DNA of 39,955 nt from Kiritimatiellaeota bacterium B1221 (GTDB lineage Bacteria > Verrucomicrobiota > Kiritimatiellia > SS1-B-03-39 > UBA6053): the NCBI GenBank assembly GCA_029269125.1, contig JARHXX010000031.1:1-39955 (forward strand), given 5' to 3'. The notes under the pieces are model-generated. The model was given only the letters and a program-made list of their open reading frames with translations. It made no database searches and had not been told where the DNA came from. A program made the position numbers and the translations under genes. Of the stretch, positions 1-8,254 are shown one piece after another (position 1 is the first letter of the stretch; the number at the start of each line of letters is the position of its first letter).

Positions 1-79
1 TGGGGAGTTGGTGGGGAATGCGGGGGAAGGTTGAGGGTATGATTTCGATACCAGTGCCGATAGCGAAGGGTTAGGTGGG

Positions 80-157
80 TTAGAATTTGAAGCCGAAGAT
101 GAGGCTGAATCGGCGGTTGGAGTTGCGGTTGAGGTCGATTTCGATTCGTAGGGTCGT
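80..157 (-). pseudogene. 3' remnant of a paralogue of the adjacent beta-barrel-like gene
   Basis: Read on the minus strand, this short open stretch ends in a C-terminus (…NRRFSLIFGFKF) that closely matches the end of the intact gene at 386–1108 (…SDRRLSLISGFKF). The DNA similarity covers about 12–145 against 318–451, a constant offset of 306 bases, and includes sequence past the stop codon. Upstream of the match the frame meets a stop at 158–160 and no start is present, so only about 25 codons survive. The rest has been replaced by the hairpin-rich segment at 150–317. It could instead be a duplicated gene tail that never had a full 5' part. The remnant itself is seen directly; which history applies is inference. 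Confidence 0.6.
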
Positions 158-317
158 TCAGCCCCCGAAGGGTGGCGGCATTCCAGAGGCCCGTCCGTGA
201 GGGCGGGTTGATGGGATCAAAAATTGAGGGAGCCCTATAGGGGCGGTATTCACCTCTGCCCCGCGCAATGCCGTTGCGAACGTCGGGAGTATCGGGGTGT
301 AGGCGCCCGTACCGGGC
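150..317. repeat. hairpin-rich intergenic element between duplicated gene tails
   Basis: This 168-base segment lies between two similar copies of a 135-bp gene-tail sequence and resembles neither gene. It holds several short stem-forming blocks: an imperfect stem near 158–178, a GU-containing stem around CCCGTCC/GGGCGGG near 190–208, CCCTATAGGG near 233–242, and a 5-bp GCCCG/CGGGC stem with a TAC loop near 305–317. No open reading frame or transposase is visible. The look is that of a non-coding interspersed repeat or miniature element, but only one copy is in the window, so mobility is not shown. Confidence 0.4.
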
Positions 318-385
318 TGGGGAATGCGGGGGAAGGTTAAGGGTATGATTTCGGTACCAATGCCGATACCGATAGGGTGAGTGGG

Positions 386-1108
386 TTAGAATTTGAAGCC
401 GGAGATGAGGCTGAGCCGGCGGTCGGAGCTGCCGTAGAGGTCGAGTTCGAGGTTGAGGAAGGTGTTTTGACTGAATGTGAAGCCGGTGTTTGCGCGCAGG
501 CCGATGGCTTGTTCTTCGGAGCCGTCGAAAGGTCCCTGGTTTGCTTCGAAGCTGTTGAGGATGATGCCGAGGCCGGCGGTGATATCGTGGGCGCCGATGG
601 GGCCGTCATTGCGGCCGAGATATTTTTGGTGCCATTCCATGCCGATGACCCCTTCGAAATTCAGCCAATCGATTTTGCCGGCATCGGCGTCGGCTTCGCC
701 GCCGCGGACCGCGGCATCGATAAATAATGCAATCCAGTCGCGGGGGCCGAGGACGGGGTCGCTGCGCAGGGCTTTGAGCAGGGGGCGGGTATGGAGGCCG
801 GCGCCCCAGGTGAATCCGCCGGAGGATTTTCCGTTTTGGAGTTCGGGGTCGTGCCAGCCGGCTTCGATCCAGGGATAAATACCGGGGGTGAGTTCCACCT
901 GCATGGAGGCGGTGATGCGCAGCATATCCCATTCGCCGCTGAGGCCGTCATCTTTGAGGGTGCGGCTTTGGTCTTCAATGCGGATGCCGAGGGCACCGGG
1001 GAGGAGGTCACCGACTTTGAGGGCGCCGGATTCGGTGGGGAGCTGGGCGTGGAGGCTGAGGGAGATCAGGGCGGTGGTGATGAGGCCGGTGAATGTGGAT
1101 ATTTTCAT
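386..1108 (-). CDS. secreted beta-barrel-like outer membrane protein, unknown function
   Basis: A 240-residue protein with an N-terminal signal peptide (basic MKIS, then a hydrophobic stretch ending near AHAQ at about residue 22). The body alternates polar and hydrophobic residues and ends in GFKF, a terminal aromatic typical of outer membrane beta-barrels. I do not recognise a named family. The start codon overlaps the stop of the upstream glycosyltransferase in an ATGA arrangement, and AGGAG lies about 9 bases before it, so the two are probably co-translated. The context suggests a role in export or surface display of a glycan made by the glycosyltransferase, but that is inference. Its 3' end is duplicated just downstream. 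Confidence 0.7.
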   Translation of the reverse strand: MKISTFTGLITTALISLSLHAQLPTESGALKVGDLLPGALGIRIEDQSRTLKDDGLSGEWDMLRITASMQVELTPGIYPWIEAGWHDPELQNGKSSGGFTWGAGLHTRPLLKALRSDPVLGPRDWIALFIDAAVRGGEADADAGKIDWLNFEGVIGMEWHQKYLGRNDGPIGAHDITAGLGIILNSFEANQGPFDGSEEQAIGLRANTGFTFSQNTFLNLELDLYGSSDRRLSLISGFKF

Positions 1109-2622
1109 GGGGTGGGCTCCTGTGCGGTGGTTTCAAAGACATCGATGCCGTGCCGGGTTTTTTCCCAGTAATGGGGACGGGTAAAGAGTTGTAAGAATCC
1201 TTTCCAGGCGCCGATGGAGATGAGCACCCAGTAGACGGGCATGGTCAGGGCTGCGGGGATGAGTTTCCAGCGGTTGCGGGAAAAGGCGGCGAGCAGTCCC
1301 AAGAGGATAAACAGAAAGTTGGAGAAGAGGAGTACGCAACTGACGGCAAAAAAGCCTACGGAAAGCGGGGCGAGGATTTTGTGTTCTCCGGGGCCCCAGT
1401 AGATCATTTTCCAGGCTTGGCGGACGGCCTCTTTTTCACCGGCGATGACTTCCCAGATTTCTCTGCCGGCGGCCACATCCATGCCCAGCCAGAAAAGGTA
1501 GAGGGCGAGGAGCATCCAGAAGACGAGGTTGAGGACGAGGAGAAAGGAGTGTCCGCCGACCACCAGCAGGAAACCCAGGAATCCCGGGAAGCCGAGACCT
1601 TTAAAGGTGCGCAGGGGATGGCGCATATGGGTGAAGAAGGTTTGAAAGTAGCCTTTGACCCAGCGGGAGCGTTGGCGGATCCAGTTTCCGGTTTGGGAAG
1701 TGGCTTCCTCCCAGGTGATAGAGGGAACGGTGCGGGTGCGGTAGCGCCGTTTGTGCAGGCGGATCCCGAGGTCGCAGTCTTCGGTGACGTTGAAGGGGTC
1801 CCAGCCGCCGATTTCACGGAGGACTTCGGTTTTAAAGTGGTTGGAGGTGCCGCCGAGGGGGAGGGGGACGTTCATGTGCTGGAGGCCTTCGAGGTAGTAA
1901 TCGAACCAGGTGGCATATTCGAGGGCGAAGCAGGCGGTCAGCCAATTGCGCCGGGCATTGAAATAGGCGAGGCGGCATTGCATGCAAATGACGTCGATAG
2001 GGGCCTGGTGAAAAGCGGAGAGTACGCGGAGGAGCTGGTCTTTTTCGGGGCGGTCTTCGGCGTCGTAGATGACGACATACGTGCCCCGGGCCTCGCGGAG
2101 ACCGTAATTGCAGGCCCGGGGTTTGGTTTGGGGGCTGCCTTTGGGGATACGGATGATGCGCATGAAGTCGGGGAGGTCGAGACTTTCGGCGGCGGCGAGA
2201 GTTTCGGGATCGCTTTCTTCGAGGAGGAGGAGGATATCCAATTGGGTATGGGGATATTCCAGTGAGCCCAAATGTTTCACCAGCTGGGGGAGCACATTGG
2301 CTTCTTTAAACAGGGGGACCAGGATGGAGTAGACGGGGAGATCGGATTCGGGGATGGGGACAAAGGGGGATTTTTTTTTCAAATTTGCAAACATTCCTCT
2401 GAAAGCCGCAAATAATTTGAACAGGGCCACGGCCAGGTACGCGCCGGCGGAAAGGAAGGAAAAGAGGATAATGAAAAGGTCCCAGCGATAGGCAAGCAAA
2501 AGCGCAGCCATGAGGCCCAAAAACCATGCAATACTTTTTTGGGCGGGGCTGAAAAGAAGGTAACTACAATCTTTGGGGTGCCGGGCGATAAACTCGCTCG
2601 CTACTTCGTCTAAATATTCCAT
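1105..2622 (-). CDS. membrane-bound family 2 glycosyltransferase (processive, cellulose-synthase-like fold)
   Basis: Polytopic inner membrane glycosyltransferase of about 505 residues that should transfer sugar from a nucleotide donor at the cytoplasmic face. Two membrane segments lie near residues 30–75, the GT-A catalytic domain near 95–325, and further membrane segments in the C-terminal third. The nucleotide-binding DAED (about 187), the acceptor-side TED (about 280) and QRSRW (about 317), which fits the QxxRW signature of processive GT2 enzymes, are all present. The start is uncertain: the ATG at 2622 has only a very close GGAG, whereas a TTG at 2685 with AAGG upstream would add 21 residues. 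A run of nine A in the mRNA (2371–2379) encodes Lys-Lys-Lys between the N-terminal helices and the catalytic domain. It is the first gene of a pair with the beta-barrel-like protein. Product unknown. Confidence 0.85.
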   Translation of the reverse strand: MEYLDEVASEFIARHPKDCSYLLFSPAQKSIAWFLGLMAALLLAYRWDLFIILFSFLSAGAYLAVALFKLFAAFRGMFANLKKKSPFVPIPESDLPVYSILVPLFKEANVLPQLVKHLGSLEYPHTQLDILLLLEESDPETLAAAESLDLPDFMRIIRIPKGSPQTKPRACNYGLREARGTYVVIYDAEDRPEKDQLLRVLSAFHQAPIDVICMQCRLAYFNARRNWLTACFALEYATWFDYYLEGLQHMNVPLPLGGTSNHFKTEVLREIGGWDPFNVTEDCDLGIRLHKRRYRTRTVPSITWEEATSQTGNWIRQRSRWVKGYFQTFFTHMRHPLRTFKGLGFPGFLGFLLVVGGHSFLLVLNLVFWMLLALYLFWLGMDVAAGREIWEVIAGEKEAVRQAWKMIYWGPGEHKILAPLSVGFFAVSCVLLFSNFLFILLGLLAAFSRNRWKLIPAALTMPVYWVLISIGAWKGFLQLFTRPHYWEKTRHGIDVFETTAQEPTP

Positions 2623-2764
2623 TCTCCGGCACACTTGGTATGAAATCCGCTTCAAGACAAGTGTAAAAGCAAGTATCCTATCCAATAAACCTTAATTTAG
2701 TAAGAATACGGCTTGATGTTTGCCCGGGAATTGCGGAAACATGGAGTGAAGCTCGGAGAAAAAT

Positions 2765-3772
2765 TTGGCAACGAAAACGAAAGACCCCCAACCTAAAATA
2801 ACAGATGTCCTCGGCATAGATTTCGGATCGACCAGTACGAAGCTCGTGCGTATTCGGAAATCCGGGTCGGCGCTTAGTTTGGTGGATGCGGATGTGATGC
2901 CGGCCTTTGATTTGGATCATCCTGAAAGTGACGGAAAATTAAATGTGCCGAAGAAGCTGAATGCGGCCTATGCGGCCGCCGCGGTGACCGGGCAGGATTG
3001 TCATGTGCGGTTCATGTTTATTTCCAGCAGTTTAAATGATGGCCGGGCCATTCAGCAGCGGGTGAGTAAGTCGCTGAGTTTGGGGCGGGAGCATCGGGTG
3101 GGCTACTCAATTGTGGAGCGGGGGAAGGATGCTTTGGATCACAAGGTGTTGGCGGCGGGTGTGCCTCAGGCAGAGATCCAGCATGTGCGGAAGTTATTTG
3201 ATGCGCATCATCCGAATCTGATTTCCATGGAGATTGCCGGGCTTTCGGCTTTGAACAGTTTCAGTCATACACCGGCGGTGCAGGAGGCGGAGGGGATTGT
3301 CTGTTATGTGGAGGCGGGGGCGTCTTCGGTGTTTGTCAGCTTTTTCCTCAATGGGGAGTTGCGGCTGGTGCGGAAGTTTGATCATGGCTCTTTATATATT
3401 CAACGCCGCATTCAGGATGTTTTGAATATTAATGAGGATGATGCGCTCACGGTACTGTTTGAGGATGCGAATCCGCTGTTGGACCAGTCACTGGATCCCA
3501 TCAGCACCATGACCCAGGAAATTTCCATCTCCTGTAAGTTTGTGGAGCGGAACGAAAACAGTCGTATTGAGCAGGTGTACACTTCGGGGGGCTTAAGTTA
3601 TTCGCCGTATTGGAATTTTACTCTGTCGGAGATTATGGGGGTGGAGCCTGAAGTCTGGAATCCTTTTGTGCCCAATGGGATAAAGAGTTATCCGAAGGGG
3701 GTTTACGGGGTGGAAAGTATGTTTTCTCCCGCGGTGGGGGCGGCACTCGCAATTTTAAATCAAGAGTCATGA
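2765..3772 (+). CDS. pilM: type IV pilus assembly protein PilM (actin-like ATPase)
   Basis: Cytoplasmic actin-like protein of 335 residues that binds the N-terminus of PilN and anchors the pilus alignment complex. The phosphate-1 loop GIDFGSTSTK is at residues 17–26, and a second glycine-rich phosphate loop (YVEAGASSVFVSFF) lies near 180. The start is a TTG preceded by CGGAG at a good distance. The next in-frame methionine falls after the phosphate loop, so TTG is the only workable start. It is the first gene of a five-gene operon, with a 4-base ATGA overlap to the next. The Akkermansia equivalent is the Amuc_1101 type. ATP binding is inferred from the fold. Confidence 0.88.
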   Translation: MATKTKDPQPKITDVLGIDFGSTSTKLVRIRKSGSALSLVDADVMPAFDLDHPESDGKLNVPKKLNAAYAAAAVTGQDCHVRFMFISSSLNDGRAIQQRVSKSLSLGREHRVGYSIVERGKDALDHKVLAAGVPQAEIQHVRKLFDAHHPNLISMEIAGLSALNSFSHTPAVQEAEGIVCYVEAGASSVFVSFFLNGELRLVRKFDHGSLYIQRRIQDVLNINEDDALTVLFEDANPLLDQSLDPISTMTQEISISCKFVERNENSRIEQVYTSGGLSYSPYWNFTLSEIMGVEPEVWNPFVPNGIKSYPKGVYGVESMFSPAVGAALAILNQES

Positions 3773-4431
3773 ATCATTACATCAACCTTTTAGATAAATC
3801 GGAAGTCGAGTTTCACTCGACCAGCAGCGTGTCGCCCCGGTTGAAATATGTGGGAATTGCGGGTTTTGTTTTGCTGGTTGGCTTTTTTATCAGTCAGTAT
3901 CAGGGGTATAGCCGTACGGCAAAGAAGGGCGAGGAACTGGAAGAAACCTGGGAGCGGATTGAGGAGGATGTGGAGACCGCCAAGGCGCTCAACAACAAAA
4001 AACTCCGTTTGATAAAAGCGCAGAAAACATTGGCAGGCTGGGCGGCCTCCCAGCATGATTGGCCGAATGTTATTGAGTATTTTGCAGATGCTTCGCCGGT
4101 ACCTGCAGAGGATATTCAATTCACAGAGCTTTCTTTTGATGAGCAGATGCGGGGGATGCGCGCGCAGGTGCCCTCGGCATCCGCGTCCAGTTTTCATCCG
4201 CTCAAACGTCAGATTACGATAACGTTGAAGGGGGTGATTCAGACGGATCGTCCGCAGAGACAGCTTCCCAATTATCGTCGAAATATTGTGGAGGGGGAGA
4301 TGCAGCCTTCCCCGGTGAAGGATGTGGTGTTGTCCAATCCGGTGATTTTAGAGGATGCGGATGGACGGCCTACCGGTCTGAGTGAATTTTCACTCCGGGT
4401 GATATTGGAAGACAAGGAGTTGACCCCATGA
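3769..4431 (+). CDS. PilN-like type IV pilus alignment protein
   Basis: Bitopic inner membrane protein of 220 residues: a short cytoplasmic N-terminus beginning MNHYINLLD, which fits the PilN peptide that docks on PilM (typically xNLL), one membrane helix near 27–47, a coiled-coil stretch near 50–85, and a periplasmic domain. Sequence conservation in this family is weak, so the assignment rests mainly on the INLL motif, topology, size and position between PilM and a PilO-like gene. Start and stop overlap the flanking genes by 4 bases each, implying translational coupling. The family role is to form PilN–PilO heterodimers linking cytoplasmic PilM to the secretin through PilP. Confidence 0.75.
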   Translation: MNHYINLLDKSEVEFHSTSSVSPRLKYVGIAGFVLLVGFFISQYQGYSRTAKKGEELEETWERIEEDVETAKALNNKKLRLIKAQKTLAGWAASQHDWPNVIEYFADASPVPAEDIQFTELSFDEQMRGMRAQVPSASASSFHPLKRQITITLKGVIQTDRPQRQLPNYRRNIVEGEMQPSPVKDVVLSNPVILEDADGRPTGLSEFSLRVILEDKELTP

Positions 4432-5060
4432 AGTTTTCAGAAATGAATAAAGAGCAAAAGCAGCTCGTGATTCTCGGGGTGGGGGGCGCGATTACGATCT
4501 TGTTTATTGTGGTCAATTTACTGGTGAAGCCGGCCAAGGAGGCGGCCCTGAAGGCGGAAGAAGTGATTGCGGAACTGGAGAGCGAGGTCAACCGGGGGCA
4601 GATGGTGCTCGACCGGGATCTGAAGGTGAAAAAAGAGGTGAAAGCGAGTGCCAAAGAAATTTTGGAAATTGTGAATCGTGAGTTGCCTCCCTCAACCGGC
4701 CGTTATGCCTGGGCTCTGGCAAATATTACCGAAGTTTTTGAAGATATGGGTGTTTATCTGGATATGGAGGAAACGCGGGGGCTTCGATATCTGCCGCTTA
4801 AAGATGGTCAGGAATTTAATCCGGACAGTGTTTCCATGTGGGTGCCCTACTCCGTAACTGTGAGATTTAAAACCAGTTTTGAGAATTTGAAAAAAATTCT
4901 CAATTTGCTCAAAGAAAAATTTCCTTATTGTTCTATAGCAAAATTAGATATTCGGGCCTCAGAACAGGATTATGAGAATCATAATATCAGTTTAATCTTA
5001 GAATGGCCCGTTTTCCGCTTTGATAGTGATCAGGCCTGGATGGAAAAACAGGCCCAATGA
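4428..5060 (+). CDS. PilO-like / Amuc_1100-type pilus alignment protein
   Basis: Bitopic protein of 210 residues with a short cytoplasmic start, one membrane helix near 13–33 (LVILGVGGAITILFIVVNLLV region), a coiled coil near 38–80, and a periplasmic alpha/beta domain typical of PilO-type proteins. It starts in an ATGA overlap with the PilN-like gene. By position it corresponds to Akkermansia Amuc_1100, whose structure is PilO/PilN-like. I infer the equivalence from gene order and topology, not from an alignment. The expected role is partnering the PilN-like protein in the inner membrane scaffold. Confidence 0.75.
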   Translation: MKFSEMNKEQKQLVILGVGGAITILFIVVNLLVKPAKEAALKAEEVIAELESEVNRGQMVLDRDLKVKKEVKASAKEILEIVNRELPPSTGRYAWALANITEVFEDMGVYLDMEETRGLRYLPLKDGQEFNPDSVSMWVPYSVTVRFKTSFENLKKILNLLKEKFPYCSIAKLDIRASEQDYENHNISLILEWPVFRFDSDQAWMEKQAQ

Positions 5061-5070
5061 GAATGTGACC

Positions 5071-5493
5071 ATGAAATCTTTATCCTTCATTTTATTTTTT
5101 GCTTTTCTGACGGTGGCATTTTTACCGGTGCAAGGTCGGGACCCCTTTTGGCCGATTGGCTATGAGCCGGGTGCGGAATCCGAAGTGGAGGCAGAGCCGA
5201 CGGCCACTCCGGCACCGAAACAGGGGAAAGAGCTCTCTGCGGAGGAGCTTCGGCAATTGGCTTTGGCTGAGGCGGAGAAGATTCGGCAATCGCTGGTACG
5301 TAAAGGGACGATGATTGCCCGGGGGAAGGTTTATGGTTATGTGCAGGATAAATGGGTGACCGCCGGGGATACGATTCCGGTGGAGGTGGAAGGGCGCAGC
5401 TACCTGCTGGAAATTAAGAGTTTAACATCAGACAACATTGAACTGGAGCCGCACCGGGCGCTTGCCCCCCTCCAAATACAACCCAGGAACTAA
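5071..5493 (+). CDS. PilP-like secretin-linking protein
   Basis: Small exported protein of 140 residues. The chosen ATG gives a clean signal peptide (MKSLSFILFFAFLTVAFLPV, cleavage near 22); an in-frame start at 5020 would bury it inside the previous gene. The mature part begins RDPFWPIGYEP, a common opening of PilP/GspC-type proteins, continues through a low-complexity Glu/Ala/Pro linker, and ends in a small beta domain (YGYVQDKWVTAGDTI…) resembling the HR domain that contacts the first secretin N-domain. There is no lipobox cysteine, unlike classical PilP lipoproteins. It sits 10 bases after the PilO-like gene and 5 before the secretin. Confidence 0.7.
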   Translation: MKSLSFILFFAFLTVAFLPVQGRDPFWPIGYEPGAESEVEAEPTATPAPKQGKELSAEELRQLALAEAEKIRQSLVRKGTMIARGKVYGYVQDKWVTAGDTIPVEVEGRSYLLEIKSLTSDNIELEPHRALAPLQIQPRN

Positions 5494-5498
5494 TAGAT

Positions 5499-7340
5499 AT
5501 GAAAAAGATCCCACTCACCCTTCTTTTGATTGCCGGGCTTTGTCCAGGCATCCCACTTTTTGCGCAAGAGGAAAGCGTCACGGAAGTGGACAGGATCCTG
5601 TCCGAGATTGAAAGTGAACCGGTATCAGAGGTTGAACCGGAAGCTGTGATGGTGGAGGCGGAAGTGGTGGAAGTCACGGAAGCGGCAGCGGGAGAAGGGG
5701 AGGTCGCGGAGATGGTTGAAGTGATGGAAGAGGAAGTGGTTGCGGCTGAGGATGATCCCACGGCGGTACCGGCCATCAACCTTGAAGATGCGGTTATGGT
5801 GGACATGGAGATTCAGGGGAGTGAGGACACCAAAAGTGAATTTGTTTCGCTCTCTTACACGGATGTGAATTTAGCGGATGTGGTCAAAATGCTGGCCCAG
5901 ACTGCAGATGCCAATATCATTATTCCTGACGGGATGGATGAGTTGGTGAGTGCGAATCTGAATGATGTGCATTGGCGGGAAGCTTTGGATGTGATTCTTG
6001 CAGACAAGGGTTACATTCTGGTGGAGCGGAGCTCGGGCATCTACACCATTACCACTCAGGACCAGATGGCGGCCGAGCCGCTTTCATCCGAGTATATTGA
6101 TCTTCAGTTTATTACGGCCGAAGCGGCTTTGCCTGCGGTGCAGAGTTTATTGCTGAGTTCCAATGCCCGGGTAACCGCGATTCCGCAAACCAATGTTTTG
6201 GTGCTGAGTGAAACCGCGGGACGGATTCAGGAAATTAAAGGGATGTTACAACGGGTGGATCGCCCCCGCCGTCAGGTGTTTATTGAAGCCAAGTTTGTGG
6301 AGCTGAATGATTCGGCGATTCAGGATTTGGGTATTAACTGGCAGGTGTTGCAGGGATATACTGTGCGTGCCACCGGTTTGAGTTCCGAGTATGAACGTAT
6401 TGATTCCCGCAGCAGCCAGGATGCACAAGTCTTTTCGACGGGCAGCAGCGCGGGCAGAGTGATCGCGACGGACAATGAGGATTCCAGTAATAACTCGGAT
6501 ATAAGCAGTTCCAGCACCTTGCAGACGGATGCGTTGATTCAGGGTCGGAATTTTGACAGTTATGATACGGAGTCCGGAGCGTTGACGACCATTCCGACGA
6601 CGGAGCAGACGGTGACCAAGAAAGCGATTCTTTCAGCCGATGACTTTGCGCTGACCCTGAGTGCACTGCAGCAGCTCGACGGCACCCGGATTGTTTCCAA
6701 TCCGAAAATGCTGGTGGCCAATGGTCAAACTGCCACCATTCATGTCGGTACCAACGAGCCGAATGTACAGGCCAATTATGTGCAGAATGACAGTGGCAGC
6801 GGAAATTACGTCTACAGTCTCGATGGTTTTATTGAAATCGGGGTGAAGCTGGAAGTGACTCCGGTGATCAGTACCGACAAAAATATTACCATCAGCATCA
6901 TCCCCGAATTGAGCCGGCTGATTGGTGAAAAGGTTGTGGGTGGCGATGTGAATTTAAGTTACCCCATTACCCAAATTCGCCGAATCAACACCGAATTTGC
7001 CGTGGAATCCGGCAAGACGGTTGCCATTGGCGGATTGACCCAGACACAGGATCAGGAAGAAGTGAATAAAATTCCTTTGCTGGGCGATTTGCCGATTATC
7101 GGGAAATATCTTTTCACCCACACCTCCACCACGCAGGTGCAGGATGAAATTATCATCTTTGTGACGGTTGAATCTATGGAATCCGGAAATCTTAATGAGG
7201 CGGACGGAATCCCCGAGCATGGTTCTTTGATCTACACTTGGCTCAAGCATCAGGAAGCGGCCCGCGAAAAGAAAGCGGAAGATAAATTGGTTAAAGCCGG
7301 CATCATGGATGCACCGGAAGTTGTGGAAGAAATGGAATAA
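5499..7340 (+). CDS. type IV pilus secretin (PilQ-like outer membrane channel)
   Basis: A 613-residue secretin that should form the outer membrane pore for the pilus. Order: signal peptide (cleaved near AQE, residue 24), an acidic Val/Glu-rich linker to about 105, an STN-like domain (about 115–185), one NolW-type N-domain (about 190–260), and the secretin domain to about 555. The core motifs IVSNPKMLVANGQTATI, VESGKTVAIGGL and KIPLLGDLPIIGKYLF are all present. A Ser/Asn/Asp-rich insert of about 85 residues lies at 290–375 inside the secretin domain. There is only one NolW-type domain and no AMIN domain, a compact form compared with proteobacterial PilQ. It corresponds in position to Amuc_1098. 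It is the last gene of the operon and is followed by a strong terminator. Confidence 0.9.
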   Translation: MKKIPLTLLLIAGLCPGIPLFAQEESVTEVDRILSEIESEPVSEVEPEAVMVEAEVVEVTEAAAGEGEVAEMVEVMEEEVVAAEDDPTAVPAINLEDAVMVDMEIQGSEDTKSEFVSLSYTDVNLADVVKMLAQTADANIIIPDGMDELVSANLNDVHWREALDVILADKGYILVERSSGIYTITTQDQMAAEPLSSEYIDLQFITAEAALPAVQSLLLSSNARVTAIPQTNVLVLSETAGRIQEIKGMLQRVDRPRRQVFIEAKFVELNDSAIQDLGINWQVLQGYTVRATGLSSEYERIDSRSSQDAQVFSTGSSAGRVIATDNEDSSNNSDISSSSTLQTDALIQGRNFDSYDTESGALTTIPTTEQTVTKKAILSADDFALTLSALQQLDGTRIVSNPKMLVANGQTATIHVGTNEPNVQANYVQNDSGSGNYVYSLDGFIEIGVKLEVTPVISTDKNITISIIPELSRLIGEKVVGGDVNLSYPITQIRRINTEFAVESGKTVAIGGLTQTQDQEEVNKIPLLGDLPIIGKYLFTHTSTTQVQDEIIIFVTVESMESGNLNEADGIPEHGSLIYTWLKHQEAAREKKAEDKLVKAGIMDAPEVVEEME

Positions 7341-7373
7341 ACCAGCAGTTTTCTCTCTACTGTTGATGGAGAA

Positions 7374-7404
7374 GCCCCGGCCAGGCAGGCCGGGGTTTCT
7401 TTTT
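7374..7404 (+). terminator. rho-independent terminator of the pilus operon
   Basis: CCCCGGCC (7375–7382) and GGCCGGGG (7388–7395) form a perfect 8-bp GC stem with a 5-base loop, followed by TTTCTTTTT. It lies 33 bases after the secretin stop codon and fits an intrinsic terminator very well. Confidence 0.9.
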
Positions 7405-7519
7405 GGTGTTCCGGATGTGGAGCGGCTCTGTTCGGGCGTTCAGATCGACGACCGAACTATCATTACGGAAAAGCCCTTTTTTCTTTGCCTCGAAAGATTT
7501 GCGAGGTAGTTCACCTGTA

Positions 7520-8251
7520 ATGACAACGCTTCCTCCTGCATCAGAAACGCCGACTGAAAAAACACCCTCCAACGCGTGGATTTCTCACGTGGTTCCCTTT
7601 GTGGCCTGGATTTTCCTGATGGGGATGCTGGGGGATCCGGCGGGATGGAAGTACGCGCTTCGTTCCGCACTCTGTCTGGCGCTGTTTTTATGGATGAAGC
7701 CCTGGAAATGGTCTTATCCTGCGCTCAACTGGAAAAATATGCCTTTGGCGACCGGGATCGGAATTCTGGTTTGCCTGTTCTGGATTGCGCCGGAAACCGA
7801 TGCGTTTGCCCGTTTTGAAGGTTTGCACCGGCTTTATCTGCGGATCGGAACCCAGATGCCCTGGGATCTGGCCGCGCCACTGGAACGGGTGCGGTATGCG
7901 CCGGAAGCGGAGGGCTGGCTGTTTGCCCTCACGCGTTTACTGGGATCGGCGTTGGTGATTTCAGTGATTGAGGAATTTTTCTGGCGGAGTTGGCTTACCC
8001 GCTGGGTGGAGAAAGAAAATTTTCTTGAAGTCGATCCGGGAAAGATTTCCAACCGGAGTTTGTGGATCGCGTCGGCTTTGTTTGCGACGATTCACCACCG
8101 TTGGATTGCGGGGTTGCTTTGCGGGTTACTCTACGGGTGGTTTTACCGCAAAACCCGGGATATTTGGGCGGTGAGTTATGCGCATGCGCTTACCAACGGA
8201 TTGTTGGGGATCTATGTGCTGTGGAGCGGGAAGTTTGAATTCTGGGCCTAG
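7520..8251 (+). CDS. CPBP-family intramembrane protease (CAAX-protease-related, possibly PEP-CTERM associated)
   Basis: Polytopic membrane protein of 243 residues with the motifs of the Abi/CPBP glutamic-type intramembrane proteases: EEFFWRSW near 151 (EExxxR), a His pair in ATIHHRW near 192, and SYAHALTNG near 219–227 (HxxxN). The ATG at 7520 is preferred because the longer reading frame would start inside the upstream terminator. A related subgroup travels with exosortase/PEP-CTERM sorting systems, and a PEP-CTERM protein is encoded at 24738–25481, but no exosortase is in this window, so that link is only suggestive. It is convergent with lutA, with just three bases between the stops. Confidence 0.78.
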   Translation: MTTLPPASETPTEKTPSNAWISHVVPFVAWIFLMGMLGDPAGWKYALRSALCLALFLWMKPWKWSYPALNWKNMPLATGIGILVCLFWIAPETDAFARFEGLHRLYLRIGTQMPWDLAAPLERVRYAPEAEGWLFALTRLLGSALVISVIEEFFWRSWLTRWVEKENFLEVDPGKISNRSLWIASALFATIHHRWIAGLLCGLLYGWFYRKTRDIWAVSYAHALTNGLLGIYVLWSGKFEFWA

Positions 8252-8254
8252 GCG

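Noticed and set aside
1381..2265. Long plus-strand reading frame opposite the glycosyltransferase
   Set aside because: The minus-strand product has full GT2 motifs; the plus-strand translation is Glu/Gly/Val-rich shadow sequence without family features.
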